Source: G965200765 sp965200765
GTDB lineage: Bacteria; Pseudomonadota; Gammaproteobacteria; Arenicellales; JAJDZL01
DNA: 64,000 nt
Direction: 5' to 3'
Assembly (NCBI GenBank): GCA_965200765.1
Contig: OZ241380.1
Span: 1,798,001-1,862,000, forward strand
The position numbers and the translations under genes were made by a program. The notes under the pieces are model-generated. The model was not told where the DNA came from, did no database searches, and saw nothing but the letters and a program-made list of their open reading frames with translations. This document shows, piece after piece, positions 55,669 through 63,494 of the stretch. Within the stretch, counting starts at the first letter, position 1; every line of letters starts with the position of its first letter.

Positions 55669-56523
55669 CTACAGTTCCGCTTTGCCGAACAATCCTTTTG
55701 GCGCAAACACCAGCACGAGGATGATCAACAACATCGTGGCTACACCCCGAAGTTCAGCACCAATCAAAGTCGTGGTGAGGATTTCAAGCATTCCAATCAC
55801 GTGCGCCGCGACCAAACTTCCGACAATACTGCCAATTCCGCCAACAATGACGACGGCAACCGCGATGATCAACGGAGCCACCCACATGCCCGGATCCAAC
55901 TGCGTATAGGTTGCCAGAAATACGCCTGCCAACGCTGCCAGTCCTCCCGAAATTCCCCAAGTAACCAAATTGATTCGATCCGGGTCTATTCCGGAAATAA
56001 CAGCCCCCTTGACATCCATGGACACCGCTCTGATGGCCCGACCAAGATGGGTTTTCATAATGAATATGAATAGCAGTCCGATGACAACCCAACTGGTAAT
56101 CGCCGCAACCAAAATATTGTAGGTGACACTGGCCGAGCCGAATCGAAGCACTCCCGGAATTAACGGCCACATGGATTTGGCCGACGGCGAGAACACAACA
56201 ATGACCGCCGCCTGCAATACAATTGCCAGTATCAGTGTTGATATTTCGATGGCAATTGCATCACCTCGCAATCTCTTGACCAATAGCAGATACACCAATA
56301 CTCCAAGCAAGACACCGGCCAGCACTGCAATGATAAAACTTGGAATTTTGCCCAGTCCCATAATTTGCGCACTCTGGTAGTAGACATATCCACCCACCAT
56401 CAAAAATGCGCCATAAGCCAGATTCAATACTCGGCCAACACTGAAGATCAGGGTGAATCCTATCGCGATCAACGCATAGAAACCACTGAGCAGCAAGCCT
56501 TGTACCAAAATATGGATCAACAA
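55669..56523 (-). CDS. Branched-chain-type ABC transporter permease, LivH type
   Basis: 284 residues and about eight membrane segments. GLLLSGFYALIAIGFTLIFS and VGRVLNLAYGAFLMVGGY open the protein, as in LivH and UrtB. The coupling loop is KTHLGRAIRAVSMDVKGAVISG, and VGGIGSIVGSLVAAHVIG closes the core. Lies about 95 bp downstream of the binding-protein gene, with a hairpin between. Confidence 0.9.
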   Translation of the reverse strand: MLIHILVQGLLLSGFYALIAIGFTLIFSVGRVLNLAYGAFLMVGGYVYYQSAQIMGLGKIPSFIIAVLAGVLLGVLVYLLLVKRLRGDAIAIEISTLILAIVLQAAVIVVFSPSAKSMWPLIPGVLRFGSASVTYNILVAAITSWVVIGLLFIFIMKTHLGRAIRAVSMDVKGAVISGIDPDRINLVTWGISGGLAALAGVFLATYTQLDPGMWVAPLIIAVAVVIVGGIGSIVGSLVAAHVIGMLEILTTTLIGAELRGVATMLLIILVLVFAPKGLFGKAEL

Positions 56524-56574
56524 ACCGAACTCCGCACGATCAAACTTTGCAGAAAGTAATTACAACAAGAGATT

Positions 56575-56601
56575 CGCTCCCGAAAGATTCTTCCGGGAGC
56601 G
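56575..56601 (-). terminator. Intercistronic hairpin after the binding-protein gene
   Basis: A 12-bp stem with one mismatch (CGCTCCCGAAAG / CTTCCGGGAGCG) and a 3-nt loop. No T-run follows, so partial termination or mRNA-end protection is likely. That would keep binding-protein transcript levels above permease levels. Confidence 0.55.
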
Positions 56602-56618
56602 CTATTTCCCAAATCTGA

Positions 56619-57938
56619 CTAATTTGCGATCCAAGACGGTTCCTGAAACTTGCCAGTGGCAAACTTGGGCGGATAAATCACCGCCGGCGTTCCGTCTTCG
56701 TACCATTGAATCACAACCATCGCAGGCGCACCATCATCAAATGGCGGTGTAATATCAAACTTTTGGTTATGCGTGTATTCGCGTTGTGTCCTTGGCTCGA
56801 TTTCGCCGGGCTTCCAGAATGCATATCGAAACCAGAGTTTGCCGTCTTTGTACAACTTTAAATCTGTGTTCTCGAATTCCCGAACCCAATCATCCAGGGG
56901 TTCAAAACCACCTGCACGCTCGGCTGCTTCAAAAGCACCCAGAATCCCGTAGTAAGCATTAAAGCCATTGAAATGCGGATAGATAGGACGATTATTTCCA
57001 TACTTGTCCTTGTACTTGTCAATGAATTTCTGGGTTCGGTCATCCAATTCCATCCCGACTGACGGTACCGGACTCAAGGTAGAGGATCCGCCGCCCTGAC
57101 CGCCGGTGTCACTCCAGAAATCCTGTCCGAATGCGGCCACATTGACACCTGTCATCGCAATTGGCACCTGAAGCTTCACATATTGTGATGCCGGTACCTG
57201 GCTTCTTACCGAAGAAATGAGATAGATAAAATCAGCACCTGTATCAACCGCCTTGTTGAACAATGGTGCAAAGTCAACCGTATTTGCATCGTAGACTATG
57301 GTGTCCTTCACTTCCAGTCCGGCCTCCGGTGCCAGCAAATCTGTCACAAGACCCGCAATCGAGTTGCCGAACGCAGTATCTTCCTGCATGATGACGGTAC
57401 TCTTGTAGCCCATCTCGGCACCAAGTACATCCTTGCCGAAATCAATGTAGAGTGTTGCCAGCGCCTCGTCACAAGCAATATTCATGAAGTACATCTTGTA
57501 CTTCTCATATTCCTGAACAACCAGATCAATGATTCCGACGTAAGAAGTCCATGTGTCCAGTGTCGGAGTTCGGTATTCAGCCATACGTGGCAACCACCCC
57601 AGCGACACATCGTCAATACTTCCGGAAATGATGAAATCTGCATTTTCAACCTCGTTCAGATATTCGTAGGCCTTGATGCCTTCCGCTACATCTTCGCGCG
57701 TATCTGCCATCACCATTTTGATCTGTCGGCCACCGAGCACACCGCCCGCGGCGTTGAGCTCTTCAATCGCAATCTCGGCACCGCGAATGGTGCTTAGTCC
57801 GGTATCGGATGCAAATGAACCGATATACCCGACAACAACTGGCTCTTTGTCCTGAGCCAAAGCAATGCCGCTCAATGCCGTACCCATTGCAAGTACAACA
57901 GTTGCAACTGATGCTTTTAAAAATCGAGTGAATTTCAT
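56619..57938 (-). CDS. Periplasmic amino-acid/amide-type substrate-binding protein (LivK superfamily)
   Basis: About 439 residues. Signal peptide MKFTRFLKASVATVVLAMGT…ALAQ. Two-lobed type I periplasmic fold: VVVGYIGSFASDTGLSTIRG, ELNAAGGVLGGRQIKMVMAD, and GFNAYYGILGAFEAAERAGG. Longer than LivK (about 370), nearer to urea/amide-type receptors, so a ligand other than leucine is likely. Placement in the BMC operon suggests it captures the metabolosome substrate or a precursor. Confidence 0.88.
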   Translation of the reverse strand: MKFTRFLKASVATVVLAMGTALSGIALAQDKEPVVVGYIGSFASDTGLSTIRGAEIAIEELNAAGGVLGGRQIKMVMADTREDVAEGIKAYEYLNEVENADFIISGSIDDVSLGWLPRMAEYRTPTLDTWTSYVGIIDLVVQEYEKYKMYFMNIACDEALATLYIDFGKDVLGAEMGYKSTVIMQEDTAFGNSIAGLVTDLLAPEAGLEVKDTIVYDANTVDFAPLFNKAVDTGADFIYLISSVRSQVPASQYVKLQVPIAMTGVNVAAFGQDFWSDTGGQGGGSSTLSPVPSVGMELDDRTQKFIDKYKDKYGNNRPIYPHFNGFNAYYGILGAFEAAERAGGFEPLDDWVREFENTDLKLYKDGKLWFRYAFWKPGEIEPRTQREYTHNQKFDITPPFDDGAPAMVVIQWYEDGTPAVIYPPKFATGKFQEPSWIAN

Positions 57939-57975
57939 AATCAACTCCTGAAAAATAAATAGATAAACAAAATCG

Positions 57976-58383
57976 CTAGTAATTCACAACACCATTTTCG
58001 TCATGAATCAATGCGTCAAATTCAATTTCAATCATCATGCCGGGGACCGTCAAGCCCGCTTCGACACCGCTGGTGACCGGATTGATATTCCGAAATACCT
58101 CACCGTGTGCGCGGATAAATTCCGATGCGCCCGACATGTCGGACAGAAATGCCCGGGTACGAACCACATGGCGCATCTCGGCCCCCAGTTCGGCCAATAC
58201 CTCTTGCGTACGTTCAAATATGTATACGGATTGTTTGTAGGTATCGTGAGGTGCATGCAGTCGGCCACTTGGCTCAATTGCAGTGGTACCGGAAATAAAA
58301 ACAAACGGACCGATGCGTTTTGCACGGCTATACGATCCGATCTGTTCGAATCTTCCACCGGTTGACACAGTCGCAATCGTCAT
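57976..58383 (-). CDS. RidA/YjgF-like protein lacking the usual catalytic Arg
   Basis: 135 residues of RidA fold: FVFISGTTAIEPSGRL, QEVLAELGAEMRHVVRTRAF and VPGMMIEIEFDALI. In deaminating RidA the C-terminal block carries a conserved Arg (…ARSTVEV…); here it reads NPVTSGVEAGL, with Thr at that place. So imine hydrolysis may be lost or altered, as in several Rid subgroups. It overlaps the MDH-like gene by 4 bp. RidA-like genes recur in BMC loci and may handle reactive imine or enamine intermediates. Confidence 0.82.
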   Translation of the reverse strand: MTIATVSTGGRFEQIGSYSRAKRIGPFVFISGTTAIEPSGRLHAPHDTYKQSVYIFERTQEVLAELGAEMRHVVRTRAFLSDMSGASEFIRAHGEVFRNINPVTSGVEAGLTVPGMMIEIEFDALIHDENGVVNY

Positions 58384-59561
58384 GCACCCAACCTCGCGCG
58401 AACGGCTTGCGCGGCACGACGCAGTCCGGTCAATTCGTCATCGCTCAATGCCAGCTCGACAATACGCAGTACACCGCTCCGTCCCAACTCGCATGGTACG
58501 CCCAACACCACATCTTGAATTCCATACTCGCCATTCAACATCACCGAGACCGGTACCGACCCCACTTTGGCACCGCGAATATGCTCAATCAATTCCATGG
58601 TTGCATGCGCTGGTGCCAGCGTCGCTGAACCGCTACGTCGCAATGCAACAACTGCCGCGCCTGCTGAAATGGTTCGTTCGCAACATTCCCGAATTTGCCT
58701 TGAATTCAAAAATTCTCGCAAGGGTCGTTCGCGAATTTTCGCTTTGGATACAATCGGCACCATTTCATCGCCGTGACTGCCCAACGTTACTGCGTCAATA
58801 TCCGCAATCGGAAATCCGGAAACTTCGGCCAATTCATTTCGAAATCTTGCACTGTCCAGGGTCCCGGCCATTCCGAGTACGCGTTCACGCGGAAATCCGG
58901 TCGCCTGAAGCATGAGATGCGCCATTTCATCCAGCGGATTACTGACAACAATGACGACACAATTCGGTGCAAGGTTAGACAATTGTTCGCCTATGCTTTG
59001 AATCACCCGGCCATTGATTGTGCGAAGATCGGTACGACTCATGCCAGGTGTTCGAGGACGACCGGCAGATACCACAACGACTTCAGCATCCGCGGCCAAT
59101 TTCATGGAAGTATCACCGACGATTTGAGTTGCTGAGCGTGTCGCACCCCGCGCATGTTGCAAATCAAGCGCAGTGGCCGCGGCCGCGCCGGGCAACACAT
59201 CAATCAAGGCGATTTCATTCGCAATATTTTCGTTTGAAGCCAAGTGCGCCACATTCATGCCTACACCACCTGCGCCGATCAGTGCCAATCTGGAAATTCG
59301 GCGCGCATTTTCAACTGACTGTCGTCGCGGTGGTTCCCAGCCCGGATGGCGACGATAAAGCACTCGCCGCATTGCGGTGGCTCCATCAGTGCTTACCAAA
59401 GCAGGTTTTTCAACCGGGTGGTCCAGCAGTCTGATATTGAGCAGTTCTGCAGATTCCCGGGCCTGCGCCGTTACGATATCGCCCGGCATGACCTCGACAA
59501 ACACCCGGCCGCGCCGATGTGCATCCTGAATGTGTTCATTGGCGATCACTGATGGCGGCAT
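58380..59561 (-). CDS. Malate/lactate dehydrogenase family enzyme with BMC-associated N-terminal domain
   Basis: 393 residues. The last ~305 are a complete LDH/MDH: RLALIGAGGVGMNVAHLA (NAD fold), AGRPRTPGMSRTDL, where both Arg favour a dicarboxylic (malate-type) substrate, VVSNPLDEMAH, and the Asp/His pair in GTLDSARFRNEL and LGSHGDEMVP. The first ~85 residues are extra. VIANEHIQDAHRRGRVFVEV and MPGDIVTAQARESAELLNIRL match a small domain found on several BMC enzymes (EutT-like start: v…dv..a…G…l.v..g.ivTp.Ard.A.e..i). I infer luminal targeting or cofactor/shell association. It could recycle NADH made by the aldehyde dehydrogenase, or reduce a 2-oxo acid. Confidence 0.8.
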   Translation of the reverse strand: MPPSVIANEHIQDAHRRGRVFVEVMPGDIVTAQARESAELLNIRLLDHPVEKPALVSTDGATAMRRVLYRRHPGWEPPRRQSVENARRISRLALIGAGGVGMNVAHLASNENIANEIALIDVLPGAAAATALDLQHARGATRSATQIVGDTSMKLAADAEVVVVSAGRPRTPGMSRTDLRTINGRVIQSIGEQLSNLAPNCVVIVVSNPLDEMAHLMLQATGFPRERVLGMAGTLDSARFRNELAEVSGFPIADIDAVTLGSHGDEMVPIVSKAKIRERPLREFLNSRQIRECCERTISAGAAVVALRRSGSATLAPAHATMELIEHIRGAKVGSVPVSVMLNGEYGIQDVVLGVPCELGRSGVLRIVELALSDDELTGLRRAAQAVRARLGA

Positions 59562-59563
59562 AA

Positions 59564-60190
59564 CTATTCGCTCTTTCCGATTAATTCATTCACCGCGGTA
59601 CTGGCGGACGCAATGGCTACTTCTACAGAATCTTCCGAACCTGAGATAAACAAGCGGCCATACCGACCCACTGTGCGAACTTGCACGATGTCAATACTTG
59701 CCGCCTTTTCCGCTTCATTCGCAGCAACCGCGATGTAGGCGGCCGGAGCGCATTCAACAATTCCAAGTGTCTGGCCCGGTACGATGAGCGAACCTGAAGA
59801 CCACTTGTTCAGCAATTGCGCCTGATATGGTTCAACCGAAGTGATGACCTGCGTGGATTCAACTTGGGGCTTGAGACGATCATGCAATTCAAGTCCGAGT
59901 TCGGACAAAATCGCATTGCGCGCCGCAGTAATATGAGAATTCATTGGCGAACGCAAAATAAAAAAGCCAAACTCTCTTTCAACAATTTGACTCGTTGCTT
60001 CAACAGGACTCGCTTTCAACGCAATGTCAATTAAAGTGAACACTTCGTTGCCCGGCGCGATTTCACCAATCAGGACCGTATCACCTGCCAGTGGAATCGA
60101 TCCTTGCACAGTTGCTCCGGTATATGCTGCAAACTTCGGTTGCAGACGATCAATTTGAACCATTGCGCGAATTGTCAGATTCTTGGGCAT
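59564..60190 (-). CDS. Bacterial microcompartment tandem-domain shell protein (BMC-T, trimer)
   Basis: 208 residues from ATG 60190, just after the aldehyde dehydrogenase stop. Two BMC folds in tandem: residues ~20-95 (GDTVLIGEIAPGNEVFTLID, ALKASPVEAT, FGFFILRSP) and ~115-205 (GQTLGIVECAPAAYIAVAAN, EAEKAASIDIVQV, GRYGRLFISGSEDSVEVAIA). BMC-T proteins form pseudohexameric trimers, often with a gated or cofactor-bearing central pore. Whether this one carries an Fe-S cluster is not evident; no Cys triplet is seen. Confidence 0.85.
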   Translation of the reverse strand: MPKNLTIRAMVQIDRLQPKFAAYTGATVQGSIPLAGDTVLIGEIAPGNEVFTLIDIALKASPVEATSQIVEREFGFFILRSPMNSHITAARNAILSELGLELHDRLKPQVESTQVITSVEPYQAQLLNKWSSGSLIVPGQTLGIVECAPAAYIAVAANEAEKAASIDIVQVRTVGRYGRLFISGSEDSVEVAIASASTAVNELIGKSE

Positions 60191-60197
60191 TGTCGGA

Positions 60198-61577
60198 TCA
60201 CTCTCCATAAATTTCGTTGATGTCTCGCCACGGACGCGAACCGTAGGCAATTCGCTTGATGTTGATCAAATGCAACGCCGTTACATTGTCTGAGACAATC
60301 GAGCCCGAGGCGGTTCCGGTACCGAGCATAAAACTGGGTTCAAGTGCAGTCGCGAACCCCATTCCGCCATGCAACGCCGGTACATTCACCAGTATTCTGA
60401 ATGTTGGCAGGCGACTGAAGCGCGCAACGATATCCGGGTTGTCGCTATGCACGACTGACGTGTGTCCCCAACCGCCGAAGCGGGCAATGTCAACGCAAAT
60501 CTGAATTCCCTGTTCTTCGCTTCTGGCTTCGTACCATGCCAATACCGGATTCAATTTTTCTGCGGACAACGGTGCTTGCCAACCAACTTCGGACTGCTCG
60601 CTAACCAGCACCCGGGTGTTTGGCGGCAATTCAAAGTCCGCGTAAGATGCCAATGCTTGCGGCGACTGTCCCACTCTCTCCGGGTCAATTTGATCGTCCG
60701 TGAACAGTACGTTTGCCAGTCGTTCGGACTCCGGTCGCGTGCAAAAGTAAGCACCTCTGGTTTTCATTTCAGCCATCAATTCGCGACTGATCGAATGATC
60801 GGCAATAACAGCCTGTTCGGCAACACAAGCGGTTCCATAGTCAAAACATTTCGACGTAATGATCATTTCCGCAACTTCGCCCAAATCATTCGCTTTGGAT
60901 GCATGCACATAGCAAGGCACGTTGCCTGCACCAACCGCCAAAGTTGGCTTGCCTGACGAATAGGCCGCCCGCACCATCGCAGGTCCGCCGGTTGCCAGCA
61001 CCACAGAGGTTCGACGATGGCGCATCAACTCTCCGGTACCGGCCAGAGTCACTGATTCCAGGCATTGAACTAGATTCTTGGGTGCACCGACTTGTTCGGC
61101 GGCACGCGCCATTACTGCAACGGTTTCGGCCCCGCACTTGACACCCCGCGGGTGCGGTGCACAAACAATTGCATTGCCGGCTTTCACCGCCGACAATACT
61201 TTGAAAATCACTGTAGAAGTAGGATTTGTCACCGGAATCAGGGCCGCTACAACTCCCATCGGTTCACCGAAGGCAGCTGTTTTTGTTACTTCATCGCGCC
61301 ATAACAGTCCCAAAGTTTTGATATTTCTCAACCAGTCGTTAATGGACAACGCATTGAATAAATTCTTGATGCGCTTGTCGGGTGCGTTTCCATAACCAGT
61401 TTCTTCGGCGGCCATGGCACCCAGCCGAGCTGCTTCCGGTTCAATCGAACGCGCCATTGCATCAACGATGGCATCAATATCAGACACGTCGTAATCCCGA
61501 AACTTCAAGAATGCTTCCCATGCCGAGTCAGCCGCTCGGCGGGCGTTTGCAATGGATTGCAGGTCCGGGTCCATCAT
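60198..61577 (-). CDS. Aldehyde dehydrogenase, CoA-acylating (EutE/PduP/SauS-like)
   Basis: 459 residues. The acylating-ALDH signatures are LIPVTNPTSTVIFKVLSA, VVLATGGPAMVRAAYSSGKP, TLAVGAGNVPCYV, the catalytic Cys in FDYGTACVAEQAVIA, and GGWGHTSVVHSD. Length without an ADH half matches BMC aldehyde dehydrogenases, which convert a toxic aldehyde to acyl-CoA with NAD+. It also resembles sulfoacetaldehyde- and acetaldehyde-acylating forms, so the aldehyde is not determined. It overlaps the opine-dehydrogenase-like gene by 4 bp. The N-terminus, DPDLQSIANARRAADSAWEA, is helical and could be an encapsulation peptide. Confidence 0.87.
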   Translation of the reverse strand: MMDPDLQSIANARRAADSAWEAFLKFRDYDVSDIDAIVDAMARSIEPEAARLGAMAAEETGYGNAPDKRIKNLFNALSINDWLRNIKTLGLLWRDEVTKTAAFGEPMGVVAALIPVTNPTSTVIFKVLSAVKAGNAIVCAPHPRGVKCGAETVAVMARAAEQVGAPKNLVQCLESVTLAGTGELMRHRRTSVVLATGGPAMVRAAYSSGKPTLAVGAGNVPCYVHASKANDLGEVAEMIITSKCFDYGTACVAEQAVIADHSISRELMAEMKTRGAYFCTRPESERLANVLFTDDQIDPERVGQSPQALASYADFELPPNTRVLVSEQSEVGWQAPLSAEKLNPVLAWYEARSEEQGIQICVDIARFGGWGHTSVVHSDNPDIVARFSRLPTFRILVNVPALHGGMGFATALEPSFMLGTGTASGSIVSDNVTALHLINIKRIAYGSRPWRDINEIYGE

Positions 61578-62770
61578 CGTTCTCCGCGTACGATCAATTC
61601 CATGCGTCGCCGGGCATCATCAACCGAACGTGCGGGAATGCCCATGGATTCCAGTCTTCGTCCAGCCGTAGTCAAGTCGCTACCCAGCACTGAACTGCCC
61701 AATGAGATCATCGCATCTGTAACCGGTGTCGCAACCCCCGCAATCTGCCCGGCCGATTGCAACGGCACAAGCGAACCAATCACCGCGCAACGCACTATGT
61801 CCGCAGCGATATCCAAAGACGGGATACTGCGACCACTATTTCCCGACGGCGCACCTGCGCTCATTTGAATCCACTCCTCGTCCGCCGGCAAGTTTCGTAC
61901 ACCGAAGCACCGCGCCACATCACGACGCTCCTGCAGTAAATCCGCCAGTGCCGAACGACAACGGACATTGTCAATCAGGGAAAAAATAGTCTGGTGGTCT
62001 TCCAGTACGACAGCGCCTTCCGGTAATGAATTCGGAACTTGAAACACTGGTGCTCCGCCAAGCATGAGTGCCGTACACTCAACCGCTCCACTGGCATCCG
62101 CAAAAGCACTGTGCAGGGCCGACGGTGCAGACTCAATGGCCGGAATCACTCCTTTCAATTGACTGACTACGGATTCCAGCCCTCCCGGCAAAGTGGATGC
62201 AATTGCTGAATTGCATGCGTTCAGGACCAAGGGCCCATCGCTTGCTTTCACCCAAAATGGCATGTTTTGCACTTCAACAATGACAATGTCCGCTTGGCAA
62301 CCGCCGACGTGAAGCAACCAGCGAGTTTCCAGGGCAGCAAAACTTCTGGCAGGTTGCAGAACCAGGATTTGGCCATTCTTTAGATGATCGGCAAGTACCA
62401 TTGCATAGGTTCGCTGCTTGTGAACCGGCCCAGTCAAAAAAATCAAATCTGCGGTCGCAACTGCCGAATCCAATTCGGCCGTTGTACGAATCGATGGCGC
62501 ACCACTTTGGTCGATTTGATAAGTGCCCACCGGACCTTCGCCTCTCAAAGTGATTCCACCAGCGGACCGAAGCAAATTCATTTCTTCTCCGTAGGCTGTA
62601 AACAACGTGACAGAAAATTGCTGGGCCATCGACAACGCGGCTAGCAGACGGCCTTCAACGCCGCCGCCCAGAACTGCAACGTTCCGGATTGCTGGCGGGT
62701 CCGACTGATTCAGACTCGCCGCGCCTTGTTGTTGTACGGCCCGGGTAAACTGCTCAAATTCTGAGGCCAC
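61574..62770 (-). CDS. Opine-dehydrogenase / ketopantoate-reductase-like NAD(P) oxidoreductase
   Basis: 398 residues from a GTG start. Rossmann core NVAVLGGGVEGRLLAALSMA, then TADLIFLTGPVHKQ and LKNGQILVLQPARSFAALE, and a helical C-terminal domain (…ADEEWIQMSAG…, VPLQSAGQIAGVATPVTDAM). This layout is that of octopine/nopaline-type dehydrogenases and the ApbA superfamily. Opine dehydrogenases make or cleave N-carboxyalkyl amino acids at a secondary amine. Between shell genes and the aldehyde dehydrogenase, it could release a carbonyl compound from an N-substituted glutamate. The N-terminal 30 residues (SEFEQFTRAVQQQGAAS) form a helix plus linker of encapsulation-peptide type. Function is inferred, not proven. 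Confidence 0.55.
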   Translation of the reverse strand: MASEFEQFTRAVQQQGAASLNQSDPPAIRNVAVLGGGVEGRLLAALSMAQQFSVTLFTAYGEEMNLLRSAGGITLRGEGPVGTYQIDQSGAPSIRTTAELDSAVATADLIFLTGPVHKQRTYAMVLADHLKNGQILVLQPARSFAALETRWLLHVGGCQADIVIVEVQNMPFWVKASDGPLVLNACNSAIASTLPGGLESVVSQLKGVIPAIESAPSALHSAFADASGAVECTALMLGGAPVFQVPNSLPEGAVVLEDHQTIFSLIDNVRCRSALADLLQERRDVARCFGVRNLPADEEWIQMSAGAPSGNSGRSIPSLDIAADIVRCAVIGSLVPLQSAGQIAGVATPVTDAMISLGSSVLGSDLTTAGRRLESMGIPARSVDDARRRMELIVRGER

Positions 62771-62874
62771 AATCTTCTTCCGATGTGTGGAATGCGATGC
62801 AAAACATACAGGTGTACTTCCCGTTAACGCGAATCCGCGGTGGATTCATGCTCGGGGCACATCCGCTACGGCAA

Positions 62875-63168
62875 CTAGCCAGACAGATTGGCGAGCAGAT
62901 TTTCTACCTCGTCATGCGGTCGAGGTATCAGGTGTACGGATACAACTTCACCAACTTTGTTGGCGGCGCTTGCCCCCGCATCGGTAGCTGCCTTGACCGC
63001 CCCGACTTCACCCCGAACCATGACAGACACCAATCCGCCGCCGACCTTGGTTTGGCCGATCAAGGTTACATTCGCTGCCTTGACCATCGCGTCGGCCGCT
63101 TCGATCGAAGGTACGATGCCCCGGGTTTCAATCATGCCCAGTGCAGTTTGACTATTTTCATTTGCCAT
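62875..63168 (-). CDS. Bacterial microcompartment single-domain shell protein (BMC-H, hexamer)
   Basis: 97 residues with an excellent AGGAG ribosome site. Canonical BMC fold: ALGMIETRGIVPSIEAADAM, VKAANVTLIGQTKVGGGLVS, VMVRGEVGAVKAATDAGASA, VVSVHLIPRPHDEVENLL. The KVGGG pore loop and the IPRPH edge motif of PduA/EutM/CcmK are both present. It is the main tile of the shell. Confidence 0.96.
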   Translation of the reverse strand: MANENSQTALGMIETRGIVPSIEAADAMVKAANVTLIGQTKVGGGLVSVMVRGEVGAVKAATDAGASAANKVGEVVSVHLIPRPHDEVENLLANLSG

Positions 63169-63212
63169 TTTTTTACTCCTGAATTCAAATAATGAACGAA
63201 TAAGTTCCGTTG

Positions 63213-63494
63213 TTATTTCGCGGATTTGCGAAAGAAAGAAATTTCATCAATGATTGCGATAATCGCCACATCAACAGAAAGACCGGCCACCGGCGATGGA
63301 ATTCGGGCAGCTGAACCGGTTGCTACCAAAACTCGTTCACCCGCACCAGCTCCAACGGTATCTATTGCGACAACCGACGGTTCAAGCACGTTGCCTTCGC
63401 CGTCTTCAATATCGACAATCAATAGTTTGTGAGAAGCCAAAGTTGGTTCTTTTACAGTGCCGGTAACGGTTCCGACAACCCGGGCGATGCGCAT
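63213..63494 (-). CDS. Bacterial microcompartment vertex protein (BMC-P, EutN/CcmL family)
   Basis: 93 residues from ATG 63494, whose first base is shared with the GS-like stop (TGATG). MRIARVVGTVTGTVKEPTLA, HKLLIVDIEDGEG, VAIDTVGAGAGERVLVATGS and VDVAIIAIIDEI are the EutN/CcmL core. Pentamers cap the twelve vertices. A shell needs only BMC-H and BMC-P plus trimer, so this locus alone could close a compartment. Confidence 0.94.
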   Translation of the reverse strand: MRIARVVGTVTGTVKEPTLASHKLLIVDIEDGEGNVLEPSVVAIDTVGAGAGERVLVATGSAARIPSPVAGLSVDVAIIAIIDEISFFRKSAK

